From: VRUE01 sp963716245
Lineage (GTDB): Bacteria > Actinomycetota > Thermoleophilia > Solirubrobacterales > 70-9
Direction: 5' to 3'
Length of the DNA: 64,000 nt
NCBI GenBank assembly: GCA_963716245.1
Contig: OY970300.1
Location: forward strand, 124,001-188,000
Part shown: positions 6,796 to 14,906 of the stretch, piece by piece
Layout: every line of letters starts with the position of its first letter
How positions within the stretch are numbered: the stretch's first letter is position 1
Notes under the pieces: model-generated
Databases searched by the model: none
What the model was told of the DNA's origin: nothing
What the model saw: the letters and a program-made list of their open reading frames with translations, nothing else
Made by a program: the position numbers and the translations under genes

Positions 6796-7742
6796 ACGAG
6801 CTCAGACCTGCTTGGACTGAGCTCGTCCAACGCCAGTCCGAGGATCCGCTCGACCAGGTCCTCGAACGAGAGCCCGGCGGCCTCGGCGGCCTGGGGGAGC
6901 AGGCTCGTGTCGGTCAGGCCGGGGATCGCGTTGACCTCGAGCACCTGCGGGCCGTCCTCGGCGAGGATCAGGTCGACTCGCGAGAAGCCCGAGCAGCCGA
7001 GCGCCTCGTAGGCGGCCAGAGCGGTCGAGGTGACGGCGCCCGCCTGGACCTCGCTCAGCTCGGCCGGGCAGACGAACTCGGTCCGCCCGATCTCGTAGCG
7101 CGCCTCGAAGTCGTAGCGGTCGCCGTCGCCGGGGATCGCCTCGACCACGGGCAGCGGCTCGGAGCCGAGGATGCTGACCGCGAGCTCACGTCCCTCCACG
7201 AACCGCTCCAGCAGGACGCGGTCGTCGTAGCTGAAGGCGGAGACCAGCGCCTCGGGCACCTCGAACCAGCTCGCCGCGAATTTCACCCCGAGCGCCGAGC
7301 CGCCCCGGCTCGGCTTGACGACCAAGGGAAAGCCGAGCCGCTCCTCGAGCGCGACGAGCGCGTCGGCGGCGCCCAGCTCGCGGAAGGCGGTCTCGTTGAA
7401 GGCGAACCAGTCGGGGGTCGGGACGCCCGCCTCGCGCAGCTCCTGCTTGGCGAGCACCTTGTCCATGCAGCGCCCGCAGGCGGCGACCCCGGGCCCGGTG
7501 AAGGGGATGCCGAGGATCTCGAGCAGCTCCTGCGCCGTCCCGTCCTCTCCGCCGGGGCCGTGCATCGCGACGAAGGCCACGTCGGGGGCCTCCTCGGTCA
7601 GCCGCCTGACCAGGTCGCCGGCCGCGTCGAGCGGGACCACCTCGTGGCCGAGCCGCTCCGCCGCGTCCTGCACCCGCGCCCCCGAGCGCAGCGAGACGCC
7701 GCGCTCCAGCGAACGCCCGCCCTTCAGCACCGCGACCTTCAC
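6792..7742 (-). CDS. ddl: D-alanine--D-alanine ligase family protein
   Basis: A 316-aa ATP-grasp ligase that forms the D-Ala-D-Ala dipeptide for peptidoglycan. The N-terminal domain starts KVAVLKGGRSLERGVSLRSG. The family motif HGPGGEDGTAQELLEILGIPFTG and the ATP-grasp segments (PLVVKPSRGGSALGV, VLLERFVEGRELAVSILG) are present. The Mg-binding end is VLEVNAIPGLTDTSLLPQ. The usual EVNTxPG reads EVNAIPG here, and HGPGGED replaces HGxxGED. The GTG start overlaps the reconstructed stop of the upstream aminotransferase (GTGA), which supports the start and an operon. Confidence 0.88.
   Translation of the reverse strand: MKVAVLKGGRSLERGVSLRSGARVQDAAERLGHEVVPLDAAGDLVRRLTEEAPDVAFVAMHGPGGEDGTAQELLEILGIPFTGPGVAACGRCMDKVLAKQELREAGVPTPDWFAFNETAFRELGAADALVALEERLGFPLVVKPSRGGSALGVKFAASWFEVPEALVSAFSYDDRVLLERFVEGRELAVSILGSEPLPVVEAIPGDGDRYDFEARYEIGRTEFVCPAELSEVQAGAVTSTALAAYEALGCSGFSRVDLILAEDGPQVLEVNAIPGLTDTSLLPQAAEAAGLSFEDLVERILGLALDELSPSRSELV
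6795..6827. terminator. Bidirectional hairpin between convergent nuclease gene and ddl
   Basis: Perfect 11-bp arms (GACGAGCTCAG at 6795-6805 and CTGAGCTCGTC at 6817-6827) enclose an 11-base loop. The hairpin starts on the last base of the nuclease stop codon and lies within the last ddl codons. There is no U-tract, so termination would be imperfect. Confidence 0.5.
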
Positions 7743-9141
7743 GACGAGCCCTCGCCGGTCCTGCGGAAGGGCAGCACGACGGAGTCGGAAGCGGGGGGCT
7801 GGGGGGAGCCGGCTTCGACCGCGCCCGCTCGTCGGCATCCGCCTCGGCGGCCGCACCCGGCTGCTCGCCGGTGAGCGCCCCGTACAGCTCGACCTGCTCG
7901 GCCACCGCGGCGCCGATCCGCCGGATCCCCTCGCGGATCTCGTCCTCGCTGACACCCGAGAAGTTGAGCCGCATCGAGTTGCGTCCGCGCCCCTCCTCGG
8001 CGTAGGCGGCCTGACCGGGGACGAAAGCGACGTCCTCGCGCAGCGCCTTGGCGAGGAGATCGCCCGTGTCGATGTAGTCGGGCAGTGTCGCCCAGATGAA
8101 CAGCCCTCCCTGCGGCTCGGTCCAGGTCGCCTGCGCCGGGAAGTGCTCGCGCAGCGACTCGACCATCGTGTCGCGCCGGCCGCGGTAGATCTCGATCAGG
8201 TCGGCGATGTACTCGCGCCACTTCCCTTCGGCGAAGTACTCGCGGACGAAGTGCTGCGTGAGGGTCGAGGTGCAGAGGTCGGCGGCCTGCTTGCCGAGCA
8301 CGATCTTCTCCATCACCGGCGGCGGCGCGACAGCCCAGCCGAGCCGGATCCCCGGCGAGAGGATCTTCGAGAAGGTGCCGACGTAGATGACGAAGTCGCC
8401 GCCGTCGAGCTGGTAGAGCGGCGGCAGGGGCTCGCCGGCGAAGCGGAGCAGCCCGTAGGGGTTGTCCTCGACGACGAGCAGCTCGCGTTTGCGGGCGAGC
8501 TCGACCAAGCGCCGCCGGCGCTCCAGCGAGAGGGTCACCCCGGCCGGGTTCTGGAAGCTCGGCACCGAGTAGACGAATTTGGGTCTGCGCCCCTCTCCGT
8601 CGAGCCTGGCCAGGACGCCTTCCAGCTCGTCGATCCGCATCCCGTCTTGGTCGCAGTCGATCTGCACCACCTCGGCCTGGTAGCTGCAGAAGACGGGCAC
8701 CGCGCCCGGGTAGGTCGGCGCCTCGCAGACGACCACGTCGCCGGGATCGACGAGCGTCTTGCAGATCAGGTCGATCGCCTGCTGCCCGCCGGTCGTGACG
8801 ATCACGTCGTTGGGGTCGGGGAGCATGCCCTCGGCCCCCATCACCTCGACGATGCAGTCGACCGTCTCCGCAAAGCCCTCGGTCGGCCCGTACTGGAGCG
8901 CCTCGGCGGTCGACTCCTGGGCGATCCGCGTCATCTGGGCGGCGAAGGTTCCCGCCGGGAAGGTGGAGGTGTCGGGCAGCCCGCCCGCCAGCGAGATCAC
9001 CTCCGGACGGGCGGTGATCGCCATCAGGTCGCGCATCGCCGAGGAGCGCATGACCCCGGTCCGCTCCGCGAACAGACCCGCGTAGCGCTCCAGATCGCGG
9101 GTCCGCGTGTGAGCGCGGCGTCGATGGGGCGGCTCGACCAT
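7739..9141 (-). CDS. PLP-dependent aminotransferase (LysN/2-aminoadipate type), C-terminal frame broken
   Basis: A fold-type I aminotransferase of the class I/II family that includes 2-aminoadipate and aromatic aminotransferases and the C-half of MocR regulators. Marks are EVISLAGGLPD, QYGPTEGF, VVCEAPTYPGAV and FQNPAGV. The PLP lysine lies in YVGTFSKILSPGIRLGW, and RLNFSGVSEDEI binds the substrate carboxylate. The ATG at 9141 gives MVEPPHRRRAHTRTRD. After about residue 440 the frame runs on over ddl as low-complexity sequence. Adding one C in the C-runs complementary to 7793-7806 switches to a frame ending DSVVLPFRRTGEGSS with a TGA at 7739, overlapping the ddl start. That gives about 467 aa and is probably the true end. 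Confidence 0.85.
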
Positions 9142-9151
9142 CCATGGAGTG

Positions 9152-9157
9152 TAGGTT
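9152..9157 (+). promoter_or_regulatory. -10 box for the 9164 membrane-protein gene
   Basis: TAGGTT is followed by 6 bases and then the GTG at 9164, the spacing expected for a leaderless transcript. Confidence 0.4.
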
Positions 9158-9163
9158 TTCGAC

Positions 9164-9598
9164 GTGAGCTTTCTGGAGGGCATCGGCCTGGTGCTCGGGA
9201 TCGGCATGGCCGTCGGCATGCTGGCCGGCACCACCGGCACGCGCGGCTCGGCACGCGGTCGCATGACCCTGCTCGCCGCTGTGATCGGCCTGGTGGTCGG
9301 CTTCCTGCTCGCCGGTGCCGCCGACCTCAGCGACCCGGCCGGGGCCCTCTTCTGCCTGCTCGGCGGGGTCGTCGCCTGCCTCGTGATCAGCGACGTGGTC
9401 AGCGGCGCGAGCAGGCGCGAGGGCGGCGGGGGAGGGGCGCTCGCCTTCATCGTCGCGCTGGCCGCGCTCGTCGTGGTCGCGCTCGCCCTTCTGCTCCCTG
9501 TGGTCACGCTGCTCGCCCTGGCCGCCCTCGTCTGGCTGGGGGCCGCAAGGCACCGCCGCGCCCAGCGCAAGCACGCCGGCCTGCGCGTGCTCCGCTAG
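9164..9598 (+). CDS. Small integral membrane protein of unknown function
   Basis: A 144-aa hydrophobic protein that I do not recognise. Four membrane segments can be seen: about residues 4-24 (Gly/Val/Leu-rich), 35-55, 62-80 and 90-122, the last long enough for two spans. The C-terminal tail is basic (RHRRAQRKHAGLRVLR), consistent with a cytoplasmic tail. The GTG start lies 6 bases after a TAGGTT box. It is divergent from the aminotransferase and 32 bases before the phosphodiesterase gene, so it may be cotranscribed with it. Confidence 0.7.
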   Translation: MSFLEGIGLVLGIGMAVGMLAGTTGTRGSARGRMTLLAAVIGLVVGFLLAGAADLSDPAGALFCLLGGVVACLVISDVVSGASRREGGGGGALAFIVALAALVVVALALLLPVVTLLALAALVWLGAARHRRAQRKHAGLRVLR

Positions 9599-9630
9599 GC
9601 CCCGCCGCGACGCATCATCATTCGCGGTCG

Positions 9631-11103
9631 ATGCCGCGCGACCCTCGCAAGCTGGTCCTCACCTACGTCGACTCGCTGCGCACCGACATGCTCGAACGCG
9701 CCGTCGCGGAGGACCGGGCGCCGACCTTCGGCGCCCTGATCGAGCGCGGCGTCCTCGTCCCGGACTGCGTGTCGAGCTTCCCCTCGGTGACGCCCGTGGC
9801 GTGCGCCGAGATGGTCACCGGCATCGCCGCCGACGAGCACTGGATCAGCGGCATGAACTGGTACCACCGGCTGGAGCGGCGCTACGTCGAGTACGGCTCC
9901 TCCCTCGACGCGACGCGCAGCGTCGGGGTCTTCCGCGCCCTCTACGACCTCGTCTACAACATGAACCTCGCCCATCTCAACCCGGACGCGGAGACGATCT
10001 TCGAGCGGCTCGACGACGCCGGCGTGCGCACTGCGTGCACGCCCTTCCTGATCTACCGGGGCCGGCACCGCCACCAGGTCACGCTCGAGGGACTGGTGCG
10101 GCGCGCGGTCGACACGACCCGGCTCCACTTCCGCCACCACACCTGGGGGCCGGCGGAGCTCTTCTACGGCGACCTCTACGCGAGCCGCGAGGTCCCCTGC
10201 AGGTCGACCTCGATCCCCGGCAGCCGCGACGGGTACGCCGCCTGCTGCGCCGCCGAGCTGTCGAGGTCCGACGGATACGACTTCCTGCTCCTCTCGCTGC
10301 CCGACAACGACAGCTGGTCGCACCGCTACGGGCCCGAGGCGAGCGTCGAGTCGATCGCCAAGGCCGACCACTGCTTCGCGAAGCTGGTCGAGGCGAGCGG
10401 CGGGCTCGATCCCTTCCTGGCCGAGCACGCTTTGATCCTGGTCGCCGACCACGCCCAGACGGCGGTCAGCCGGGGGCTGCCGCTGGCCGAGCTGCTGGCA
10501 CGCGAGTGGTCGGTGCTCCAGCCCTCCGACGACCGTCCCGAGCTGGCCCAGCTCGCGGTCAGCCCGACCGGCCGCGCCGCGCACGTCTACGTGCTGCCGG
10601 GAGAGGGCGCGCGCGCCGAGCCCGCCGAGGTCGGTCGCCGGCTGGCCGAGACCGAAGGAGTCGATCTGGTCTGCCGGATAGAGGACGGCGCGGCCACGGT
10701 CGAGCGAGGCGGGCACCGTCTCCGCTTCCGGCCGGGAGGCTCCGTCGCGGACCGGCGCGGCAACGGCTGGGACCTGGACGGGGACCGGAGGGCGCTCCTC
10801 GCCAACGTGGAGGACGGGCGTTTCGAGAGCGAGGAGTACCCGGACGCCCTGACCCGCGTGTACGCGGCGCTGACCGCGCCGGGCGCGGGCGACTTCGTCG
10901 TCTCCCTCGCCCCCGGCTACGAGGCGGTCGACTGGGGCGGCGTCAGCCACGCGGGTGGAGGGAGCCACGGCGCCCTCCACCGCGACGACTCGCTCGGCCC
11001 GCTGCTCTTCGTCGGCTGCGGGCCGGACGATCCCGGCGAGCGCGAGCAGTGGGCGCTGCGCGACATCGCCCCGGTCGTGCTCGGGCACTTCGGGATCGAG
11101 TGA
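9631..11103 (+). CDS. Alkaline phosphatase-superfamily phosphodiesterase/nucleotide pyrophosphatase
   Basis: A 490-aa metal-dependent hydrolase of the nucleotide pyrophosphatase/phosphodiesterase branch. The first metal site is in KLVLTYVDSLRTDML, the nucleophile region is FPSVTPVACAEMVTG (Thr), and later metal ligands are in LPDNDSWSHRYG and LILVADHAQTAV. The C-terminal SHAGGGSHGALHRDDSLGPLLF supplies the last histidine. No signal peptide is visible at the ATG, so it is probably cytoplasmic. The substrate cannot be told from the sequence. The next gene starts 3 bases after its stop, which suggests cotranscription. Confidence 0.85.
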   Translation: MPRDPRKLVLTYVDSLRTDMLERAVAEDRAPTFGALIERGVLVPDCVSSFPSVTPVACAEMVTGIAADEHWISGMNWYHRLERRYVEYGSSLDATRSVGVFRALYDLVYNMNLAHLNPDAETIFERLDDAGVRTACTPFLIYRGRHRHQVTLEGLVRRAVDTTRLHFRHHTWGPAELFYGDLYASREVPCRSTSIPGSRDGYAACCAAELSRSDGYDFLLLSLPDNDSWSHRYGPEASVESIAKADHCFAKLVEASGGLDPFLAEHALILVADHAQTAVSRGLPLAELLAREWSVLQPSDDRPELAQLAVSPTGRAAHVYVLPGEGARAEPAEVGRRLAETEGVDLVCRIEDGAATVERGGHRLRFRPGGSVADRRGNGWDLDGDRRALLANVEDGRFESEEYPDALTRVYAALTAPGAGDFVVSLAPGYEAVDWGGVSHAGGGSHGALHRDDSLGPLLFVGCGPDDPGEREQWALRDIAPVVLGHFGIE

Positions 11104-11106
11104 CCC

Positions 11107-12714
11107 ATGGGGCACCTGCGCCCCTTCGTCGTCGCCCTCCTCTGGACGCTGGCCGTGCCCGCCACGGCCGCCGCCTCGCAGATGACCGCCGCCGAGGCGA
11201 TCCGGATCGCGGATCGGGACGAGAAGGTCGCCGAGCAGGAGGAGAGCCGCGGAGCGCTGACCCAAAGCGCCGTCAGGGTCGAGGACGGCTGGGAAGTCGC
11301 CTACTTCGCCGACGAGGACCAGGTCGCCTCGGTGCTCGTCGACCCGGCCGGCGGCGAGGTGCGCGAGTCGTGGACCGGCTACCAGGTCGAGTGGAAGATG
11401 GCCCGCGGCTACGAGGGCGCCTTCGGCCAGAAGCTCAACGCGCCCTACGTCTTCGGGCCGCTCTGCGCCCTCTTCCTGATCGGCCTGCTCGACTGGCGCC
11501 GGCCGTGGCGGATCGCGAACCTCGACCTGATCGCGCTGCTCGGCTTCGGCGTCTCGCACCTCTTCTTCAACCGGGCGGAGATCGGGCTCTCCGTCCCGCT
11601 CCAGTACCCCGTCCTGCTCTACCTGTTCGCCAGGTGCCTGTGGATCGGAGCTCGCGGACGTGGCGAGGGGCTGCAGCCGGTGTGGCCCGCGGCCTGGCTG
11701 CTCGTCGCGGCGCTCTTCCTGATCGGCTTCCGCGTCGGGCTCAACGTCGCCGACTCCGGCGCGATCGACGTCGGCTACGCGAGCGTCGTGGGGGCCGACC
11801 TGCTCGCCCACGGCGAGCCGCTCTACGGCAGCTTCCCCGCCGACGTCGGCCAGGGCGACACCTACGGTCCGGTCAACTACCTCGCCTACGTCCCCTTCGA
11901 GGCGGTCTGGCCCTGGAGCGGCGAGTGGGACGACCTGCCCGCCGCGCACGCAGCCGCGGTCTTCTTCGACCTCGCCACCTTCGCCTTGCTGATCGCGCTC
12001 GGCCTTCGGCTGCGCCCGGGCCGGGAAGGCCGCACGCTCGCCGCGACCCTCGGCTTCGGCTGGGCCGCCTACCCTTACACCGCCTTCGCCCTGGAGTCGA
12101 ACTCGAACGACACCCTCGTCGCGCTGCTCCTGGTGGCGACGCTCCTGGCCCTGGCCCGACCCGCCGCCCGCGGCGCGATCCTCGCGCTCGCGACCCTGAC
12201 CAAGTTCGCCCCGATCGTCCTGGCGCCAATGCTCGCGACGTACGGCTCCCGCGCGAGGTGGTTCGTGGCCGCGTTCGTCGCCACCGGCGTCCTCCTGATG
12301 CTGTGGCCCGCACTTGACCCGGGCCTCGCGACCTTCTACGAGCGCACCCTGTCCTACCAGGCCGACCGCGACTCCCCCTTCAGCATCTGGGGCCAGATCC
12401 CGAGCCTTGAGCCCCTGCGAATCGCGATCCTGGTGGGTGTCGGCGCGCTCTCGCTGTCCCTCACCTTCTGGCCGAAGCGAAAAACGCTCACGCAGGCAGC
12501 CGCTCTCGCCGCCGCCCTGCTGATCGGCCTCCAGCTAGCCGCCCAGCACTGGTTCTACCTCTACATCGTCTGGTTCTACCCCCTCCTTCTGGTGGCCGTC
12601 TCGTCCCTGGAAAAGGGATCCGGTGCCGCTCCGACGGCGCCTCCCCCCGGCACCGCGGAGTCATTCGAGCCCCGAAGGGGCACTCCATCAATCCCGCCGT
12701 ACGGCGGGATTTAG
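11107..12714 (+). CDS. GT87-like polytopic membrane glycosyltransferase (DUF2029-type)
   Basis: A 535-aa membrane protein that resembles the polyprenol-phosphate-mannose-dependent mannosyltransferases of GT87/DUF2029. It has an N-terminal signal-like helix (residues 5-24) and an extracytoplasmic segment of about 90 residues. At least nine membrane spans follow. The loop TYGPVNYLAYVPFE is typical of these enzymes, as is SNDTLVALLLVATLLALARP before LTKFAPIVLAP. The last ~35 residues (from about SLEKGSG, ending PSIPPYGGI) are encoded by an inverted-repeat element that also provides the stop codon. The original C-terminus was probably shorter or different. Sugar and acceptor are unknown. Confidence 0.75.
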   Translation: MGHLRPFVVALLWTLAVPATAAASQMTAAEAIRIADRDEKVAEQEESRGALTQSAVRVEDGWEVAYFADEDQVASVLVDPAGGEVRESWTGYQVEWKMARGYEGAFGQKLNAPYVFGPLCALFLIGLLDWRRPWRIANLDLIALLGFGVSHLFFNRAEIGLSVPLQYPVLLYLFARCLWIGARGRGEGLQPVWPAAWLLVAALFLIGFRVGLNVADSGAIDVGYASVVGADLLAHGEPLYGSFPADVGQGDTYGPVNYLAYVPFEAVWPWSGEWDDLPAAHAAAVFFDLATFALLIALGLRLRPGREGRTLAATLGFGWAAYPYTAFALESNSNDTLVALLLVATLLALARPAARGAILALATLTKFAPIVLAPMLATYGSRARWFVAAFVATGVLLMLWPALDPGLATFYERTLSYQADRDSPFSIWGQIPSLEPLRIAILVGVGALSLSLTFWPKRKTLTQAAALAAALLIGLQLAAQHWFYLYIVWFYPLLLVAVSSLEKGSGAAPTAPPPGTAESFEPRRGTPSIPPYGGI

Positions 12715-12740
12715 GCGCCGTCGGAGTGGCACCGGATCCC
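12615..12740. repeat. Long inverted-repeat element E2 between convergent genes
   Basis: Arms at 12615-12641 and 12714-12740 (27 bases) are complementary with one mismatch and enclose 72 bases. The inner core 12642-12691 matches E1 (3141-3190) at 41 of 50 positions. It holds the hairpin GCCCC-GAA-GGGGC, where E1 has GCCGC-GAA-GCGGC, a compensatory pair change. A second perfect palindrome, ATCCCGCCGTACGGCGGGAT, is at 12691-12710. The element encodes the end of the GT87-like protein and reaches the stop of the convergent phosphodiesterase, so it probably also ends transcription both ways. Confidence 0.87.
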
Positions 12741-13519
12741 TACTCCGTGGGAGGAGCGGGCACCATCACCTGCTCGATCGAGTCGGCCAGCCCCCGCTCG
12801 TTGACGTCGACCACCGCGCCCATCACCCAGACGTCCTCCTCGGCGGTCTCGAAGCGGATCGGCATCTGCGTGATGAACCTGCGGAGGATCTGCTCCGGCT
12901 TGACGCCGAGCACGCTGGTCCGCGAGCCGGTCATGCCCACGTCGGAGATGTGCGCGGTGCCGCCGGGCAGCACCCGCGCGTCGGCGGTCGGGACGTGGGT
13001 GTGGGTGCCCAGCACGGCCGCCACCCGCCCGTCGAGGTGCCAGCCCATCGCGACCTTCTCGCTGCTCACTTCCGCGTGGAAGTCGACGATCGCGCAGTCG
13101 ATCTCGATCCGCTCGAGGATGCTGTCGACCTCGTGGAAGGGCGAGCGCGCCACCTGCATGCCGACCGCGCCGCTCAGGTCGATCACCCCGACCCGCATCC
13201 CGGCCGCCTCGACGACGACGTGGCCGCGACCGGGGTTCGCGTGCGGGTAGTTGGCGGGCCGGATCACCCGCTGCTCGGCGTCGAGGAAGCCGTAGGCCTC
13301 GCGGTGGCGGTAGACGTGGTTGCCGGTGGTGATCACGTCGGCCCCGGCGTCGAAGATCGCCCGCGCCGTCTTCTCGGTGATCCCCATCCCACCGGCCGAG
13401 TTCTCCCCGTTGACGATCGTGAGGTCGGGCCGGTGCTGCTCGCGCAGCGCCGGCATGGCCGCCTTCAGGCCGCGCCTCCCCGGCCCCCCGACGACGTCCC
13501 CGATGAAGAGCACCCGCAT
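12740..13519 (-). CDS. YmdB-type metallophosphoesterase (TIGR00282 family)
   Basis: A 259-aa calcineurin-like phosphodiesterase of the YmdB/TIGR00282 family; Bacillus YmdB hydrolyses cyclic nucleotides and influences biofilm and motility programmes. Family marks are MRVLFIGDVVGGPGRRGL, VNGENSAGGMGIT, the metal-binding GNHVYRH and DFHAEVSSEK. The segment LGTHTHVPTADARVLPGGTAHISDVGMTG carries the last histidines. A TAGGGT box at 13529-13534 (read on this strand) is 9 bases before the ATG, suggesting a leaderless mRNA. The stop codon lies at the edge of element E2. In many genomes the gene is next to rny, which is not seen here. Confidence 0.9.
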   Translation of the reverse strand: MRVLFIGDVVGGPGRRGLKAAMPALREQHRPDLTIVNGENSAGGMGITEKTARAIFDAGADVITTGNHVYRHREAYGFLDAEQRVIRPANYPHANPGRGHVVVEAAGMRVGVIDLSGAVGMQVARSPFHEVDSILERIEIDCAIVDFHAEVSSEKVAMGWHLDGRVAAVLGTHTHVPTADARVLPGGTAHISDVGMTGSRTSVLGVKPEQILRRFITQMPIRFETAEEDVWVMGAVVDVNERGLADSIEQVMVPAPPTE

Positions 13520-13557
13520 CCTGGCGAGACCCTATCCGCGATACTCGGCGGCGGCGA

Positions 13558-14250
13558 ATGGAGCAGCCGAGCGAGGCGGTCAGGCGAGCGCTGGACTATC
13601 CCTACGGGATCCCGTCGAGCTCCTACGCGCTGGTCGACGGGCAGCCGGTCGAGCCCGAGGCGGCCGCCGTGGACCCCGCGACCCGGCACGCCCTGCTGGC
13701 CTACGGCTCCAACGCGGCGCCGCGGGTCCTCGCGGGGAAGCTCGCCGCCTCGCCGGAGCCGGTCCTCGCGCTGCGCACCGTCCTGCGCGACTTCGACGTC
13801 GTCTACTCGGCCCACGTCTCGCGCTACGGCGCCGTGCCCGCGACCCTCGGCCGCAGCCCCGGGACGGAGGTCCCCGCCTTCGTCGTCTACGTGACCGAGG
13901 AGCAGCTCGAGCTGATCTCCCCGACCGAGCCGAACTACGAGCTGGCGAGGTTCGACCGACCGTCGTGCACGCTCGAGAGGGGCGACGCCCCCGCCGAGCT
14001 GCGCGCCTACGTGAGCCGGCACGGCTCCCTGCTGCTCGACGGCTCCGAGATCGCCCTCGCCGCGATCGAGGCACGCGACCGGCGCCTGCCCGCGATGGGG
14101 CAGCGCGAGGTGCTGGAGCTCGTCAGGGAGGCTCTCTGCCCCGAGCGGTCGCTGAGCGATTTCATATCGCTAAGTTCCTCTCGATCGTGGCCCTCGATCC
14201 CCGCCCTCCGATCTTCGTCTTCGACTCGCGGGAGGAGTTCAAGCCCGTAG
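13558..14250 (+). CDS. Gamma-glutamylcyclotransferase-like protein
   Basis: A protein of up to 230 aa with the GGCT-fold fingerprint HALLAYGSNAAPRVL near residue 45 and a later FVVYVTEEQLELI segment. GGCT-fold enzymes cyclise gamma-glutamyl-amines, but the substrate of this branch is unknown. The last ~27 residues (SSSRSWPSIPALRSSSSTRG) are Ser/Arg-rich and look like out-of-frame reading of the following gene, with which it overlaps by 64 bases. A lost stop or a small indel near 14165-14175 is possible. It is divergent from the YmdB-type gene, with a GATACT box at about 13540-13545. Confidence 0.65.
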   Translation: MEQPSEAVRRALDYPYGIPSSSYALVDGQPVEPEAAAVDPATRHALLAYGSNAAPRVLAGKLAASPEPVLALRTVLRDFDVVYSAHVSRYGAVPATLGRSPGTEVPAFVVYVTEEQLELISPTEPNYELARFDRPSCTLERGDAPAELRAYVSRHGSLLLDGSEIALAAIEARDRRLPAMGQREVLELVREALCPERSLSDFISLSSSRSWPSIPALRSSSSTRGRSSSP

Positions 14251-14897
14251 CCGTCGAGAGCGTCGAGGCGCTCGGAGCCGACCTGTTGACCGCCGACGGC
14301 CGCAAGGACGGCGGGGTGAGGCTCGACTCCCTCCCCGACGCGGGCGGCCGGATGAACCTCCCGCCCGACCCGCGCTCCTACGAGGCTGAGATGCAGCGAC
14401 GCTTCGGCAGGGTCGGCAACCGCCGCACGGTCGAGGGCGGCGGCCTGCGCTGGGTCCAGTACTGGCTCTGGTACCTCTACAACCCCAAGAAGGTGATCGT
14501 CACCGGCGACCACGAGGGGGACTGGGAGTTCGTCCAGGTCGGCTACGCCGGAGAGCAGCCGGTCTGCATGACGGCCTCCCAGCATCGCTCCGGGGGCTCG
14601 GCGATGTGGTGGGAGCTGGAGCGGCGCGCCGGGAGGCCGGTGGTCTACGTCGCCTTCGGCTCGCACGCCAACTACTTCCGGCGGGTCGACCAGCTGCCGG
14701 GGATCGGCGACGACGGCAACGGCAGGGGCGAGGTCCTCGACGCGGTCGAGTGGCGCGATTTCGGCTCGTGGGCGGACTGGCCCGGCCGCTGGGGCAACTC
14801 GACCGGCGAGGGGAAGTCGCCCGAGTCGCCCGGCTGCCAGGGCGACCGCTGGCACGCGCCGCACCGCTACCACTCCAGCGCGGGCCACCAGCGCTGA
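14187..14897 (+). CDS. Vps62-like/DUF946-type domain protein
   Basis: A protein of about 236 aa resembling bacterial relatives of the Vps62 (DUF946) family. Typical parts are PIFVFDSREEFKPVAVESVE at the start, WVQYWLWYLYNPK and the DHEGDWEFVQVGY motif. VYVAFGSHANYF and the C-terminal SPGCQGDRWHAPHRYH follow. Function is unknown; these proteins are often secreted or associated with modified surfaces, but no signal peptide is visible here. The GTG at 14187 is the best start, although no ribosome-binding site is apparent, so coupling to the overlapping upstream gene is possible. Confidence 0.65.
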   Translation: MALDPRPPIFVFDSREEFKPVAVESVEALGADLLTADGRKDGGVRLDSLPDAGGRMNLPPDPRSYEAEMQRRFGRVGNRRTVEGGGLRWVQYWLWYLYNPKKVIVTGDHEGDWEFVQVGYAGEQPVCMTASQHRSGGSAMWWELERRAGRPVVYVAFGSHANYFRRVDQLPGIGDDGNGRGEVLDAVEWRDFGSWADWPGRWGNSTGEGKSPESPGCQGDRWHAPHRYHSSAGHQR

Positions 14898-14906
14898 CGG
14901 CGTCGC

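Noticed and set aside
9801..12317. An 838-codon open frame overlapping the phosphodiesterase and GT87-like genes
   Set aside because: It is a frame-shifted shadow made of Arg/Ala/Pro-rich sequence without any family motif; the other frame has clear conserved motifs.
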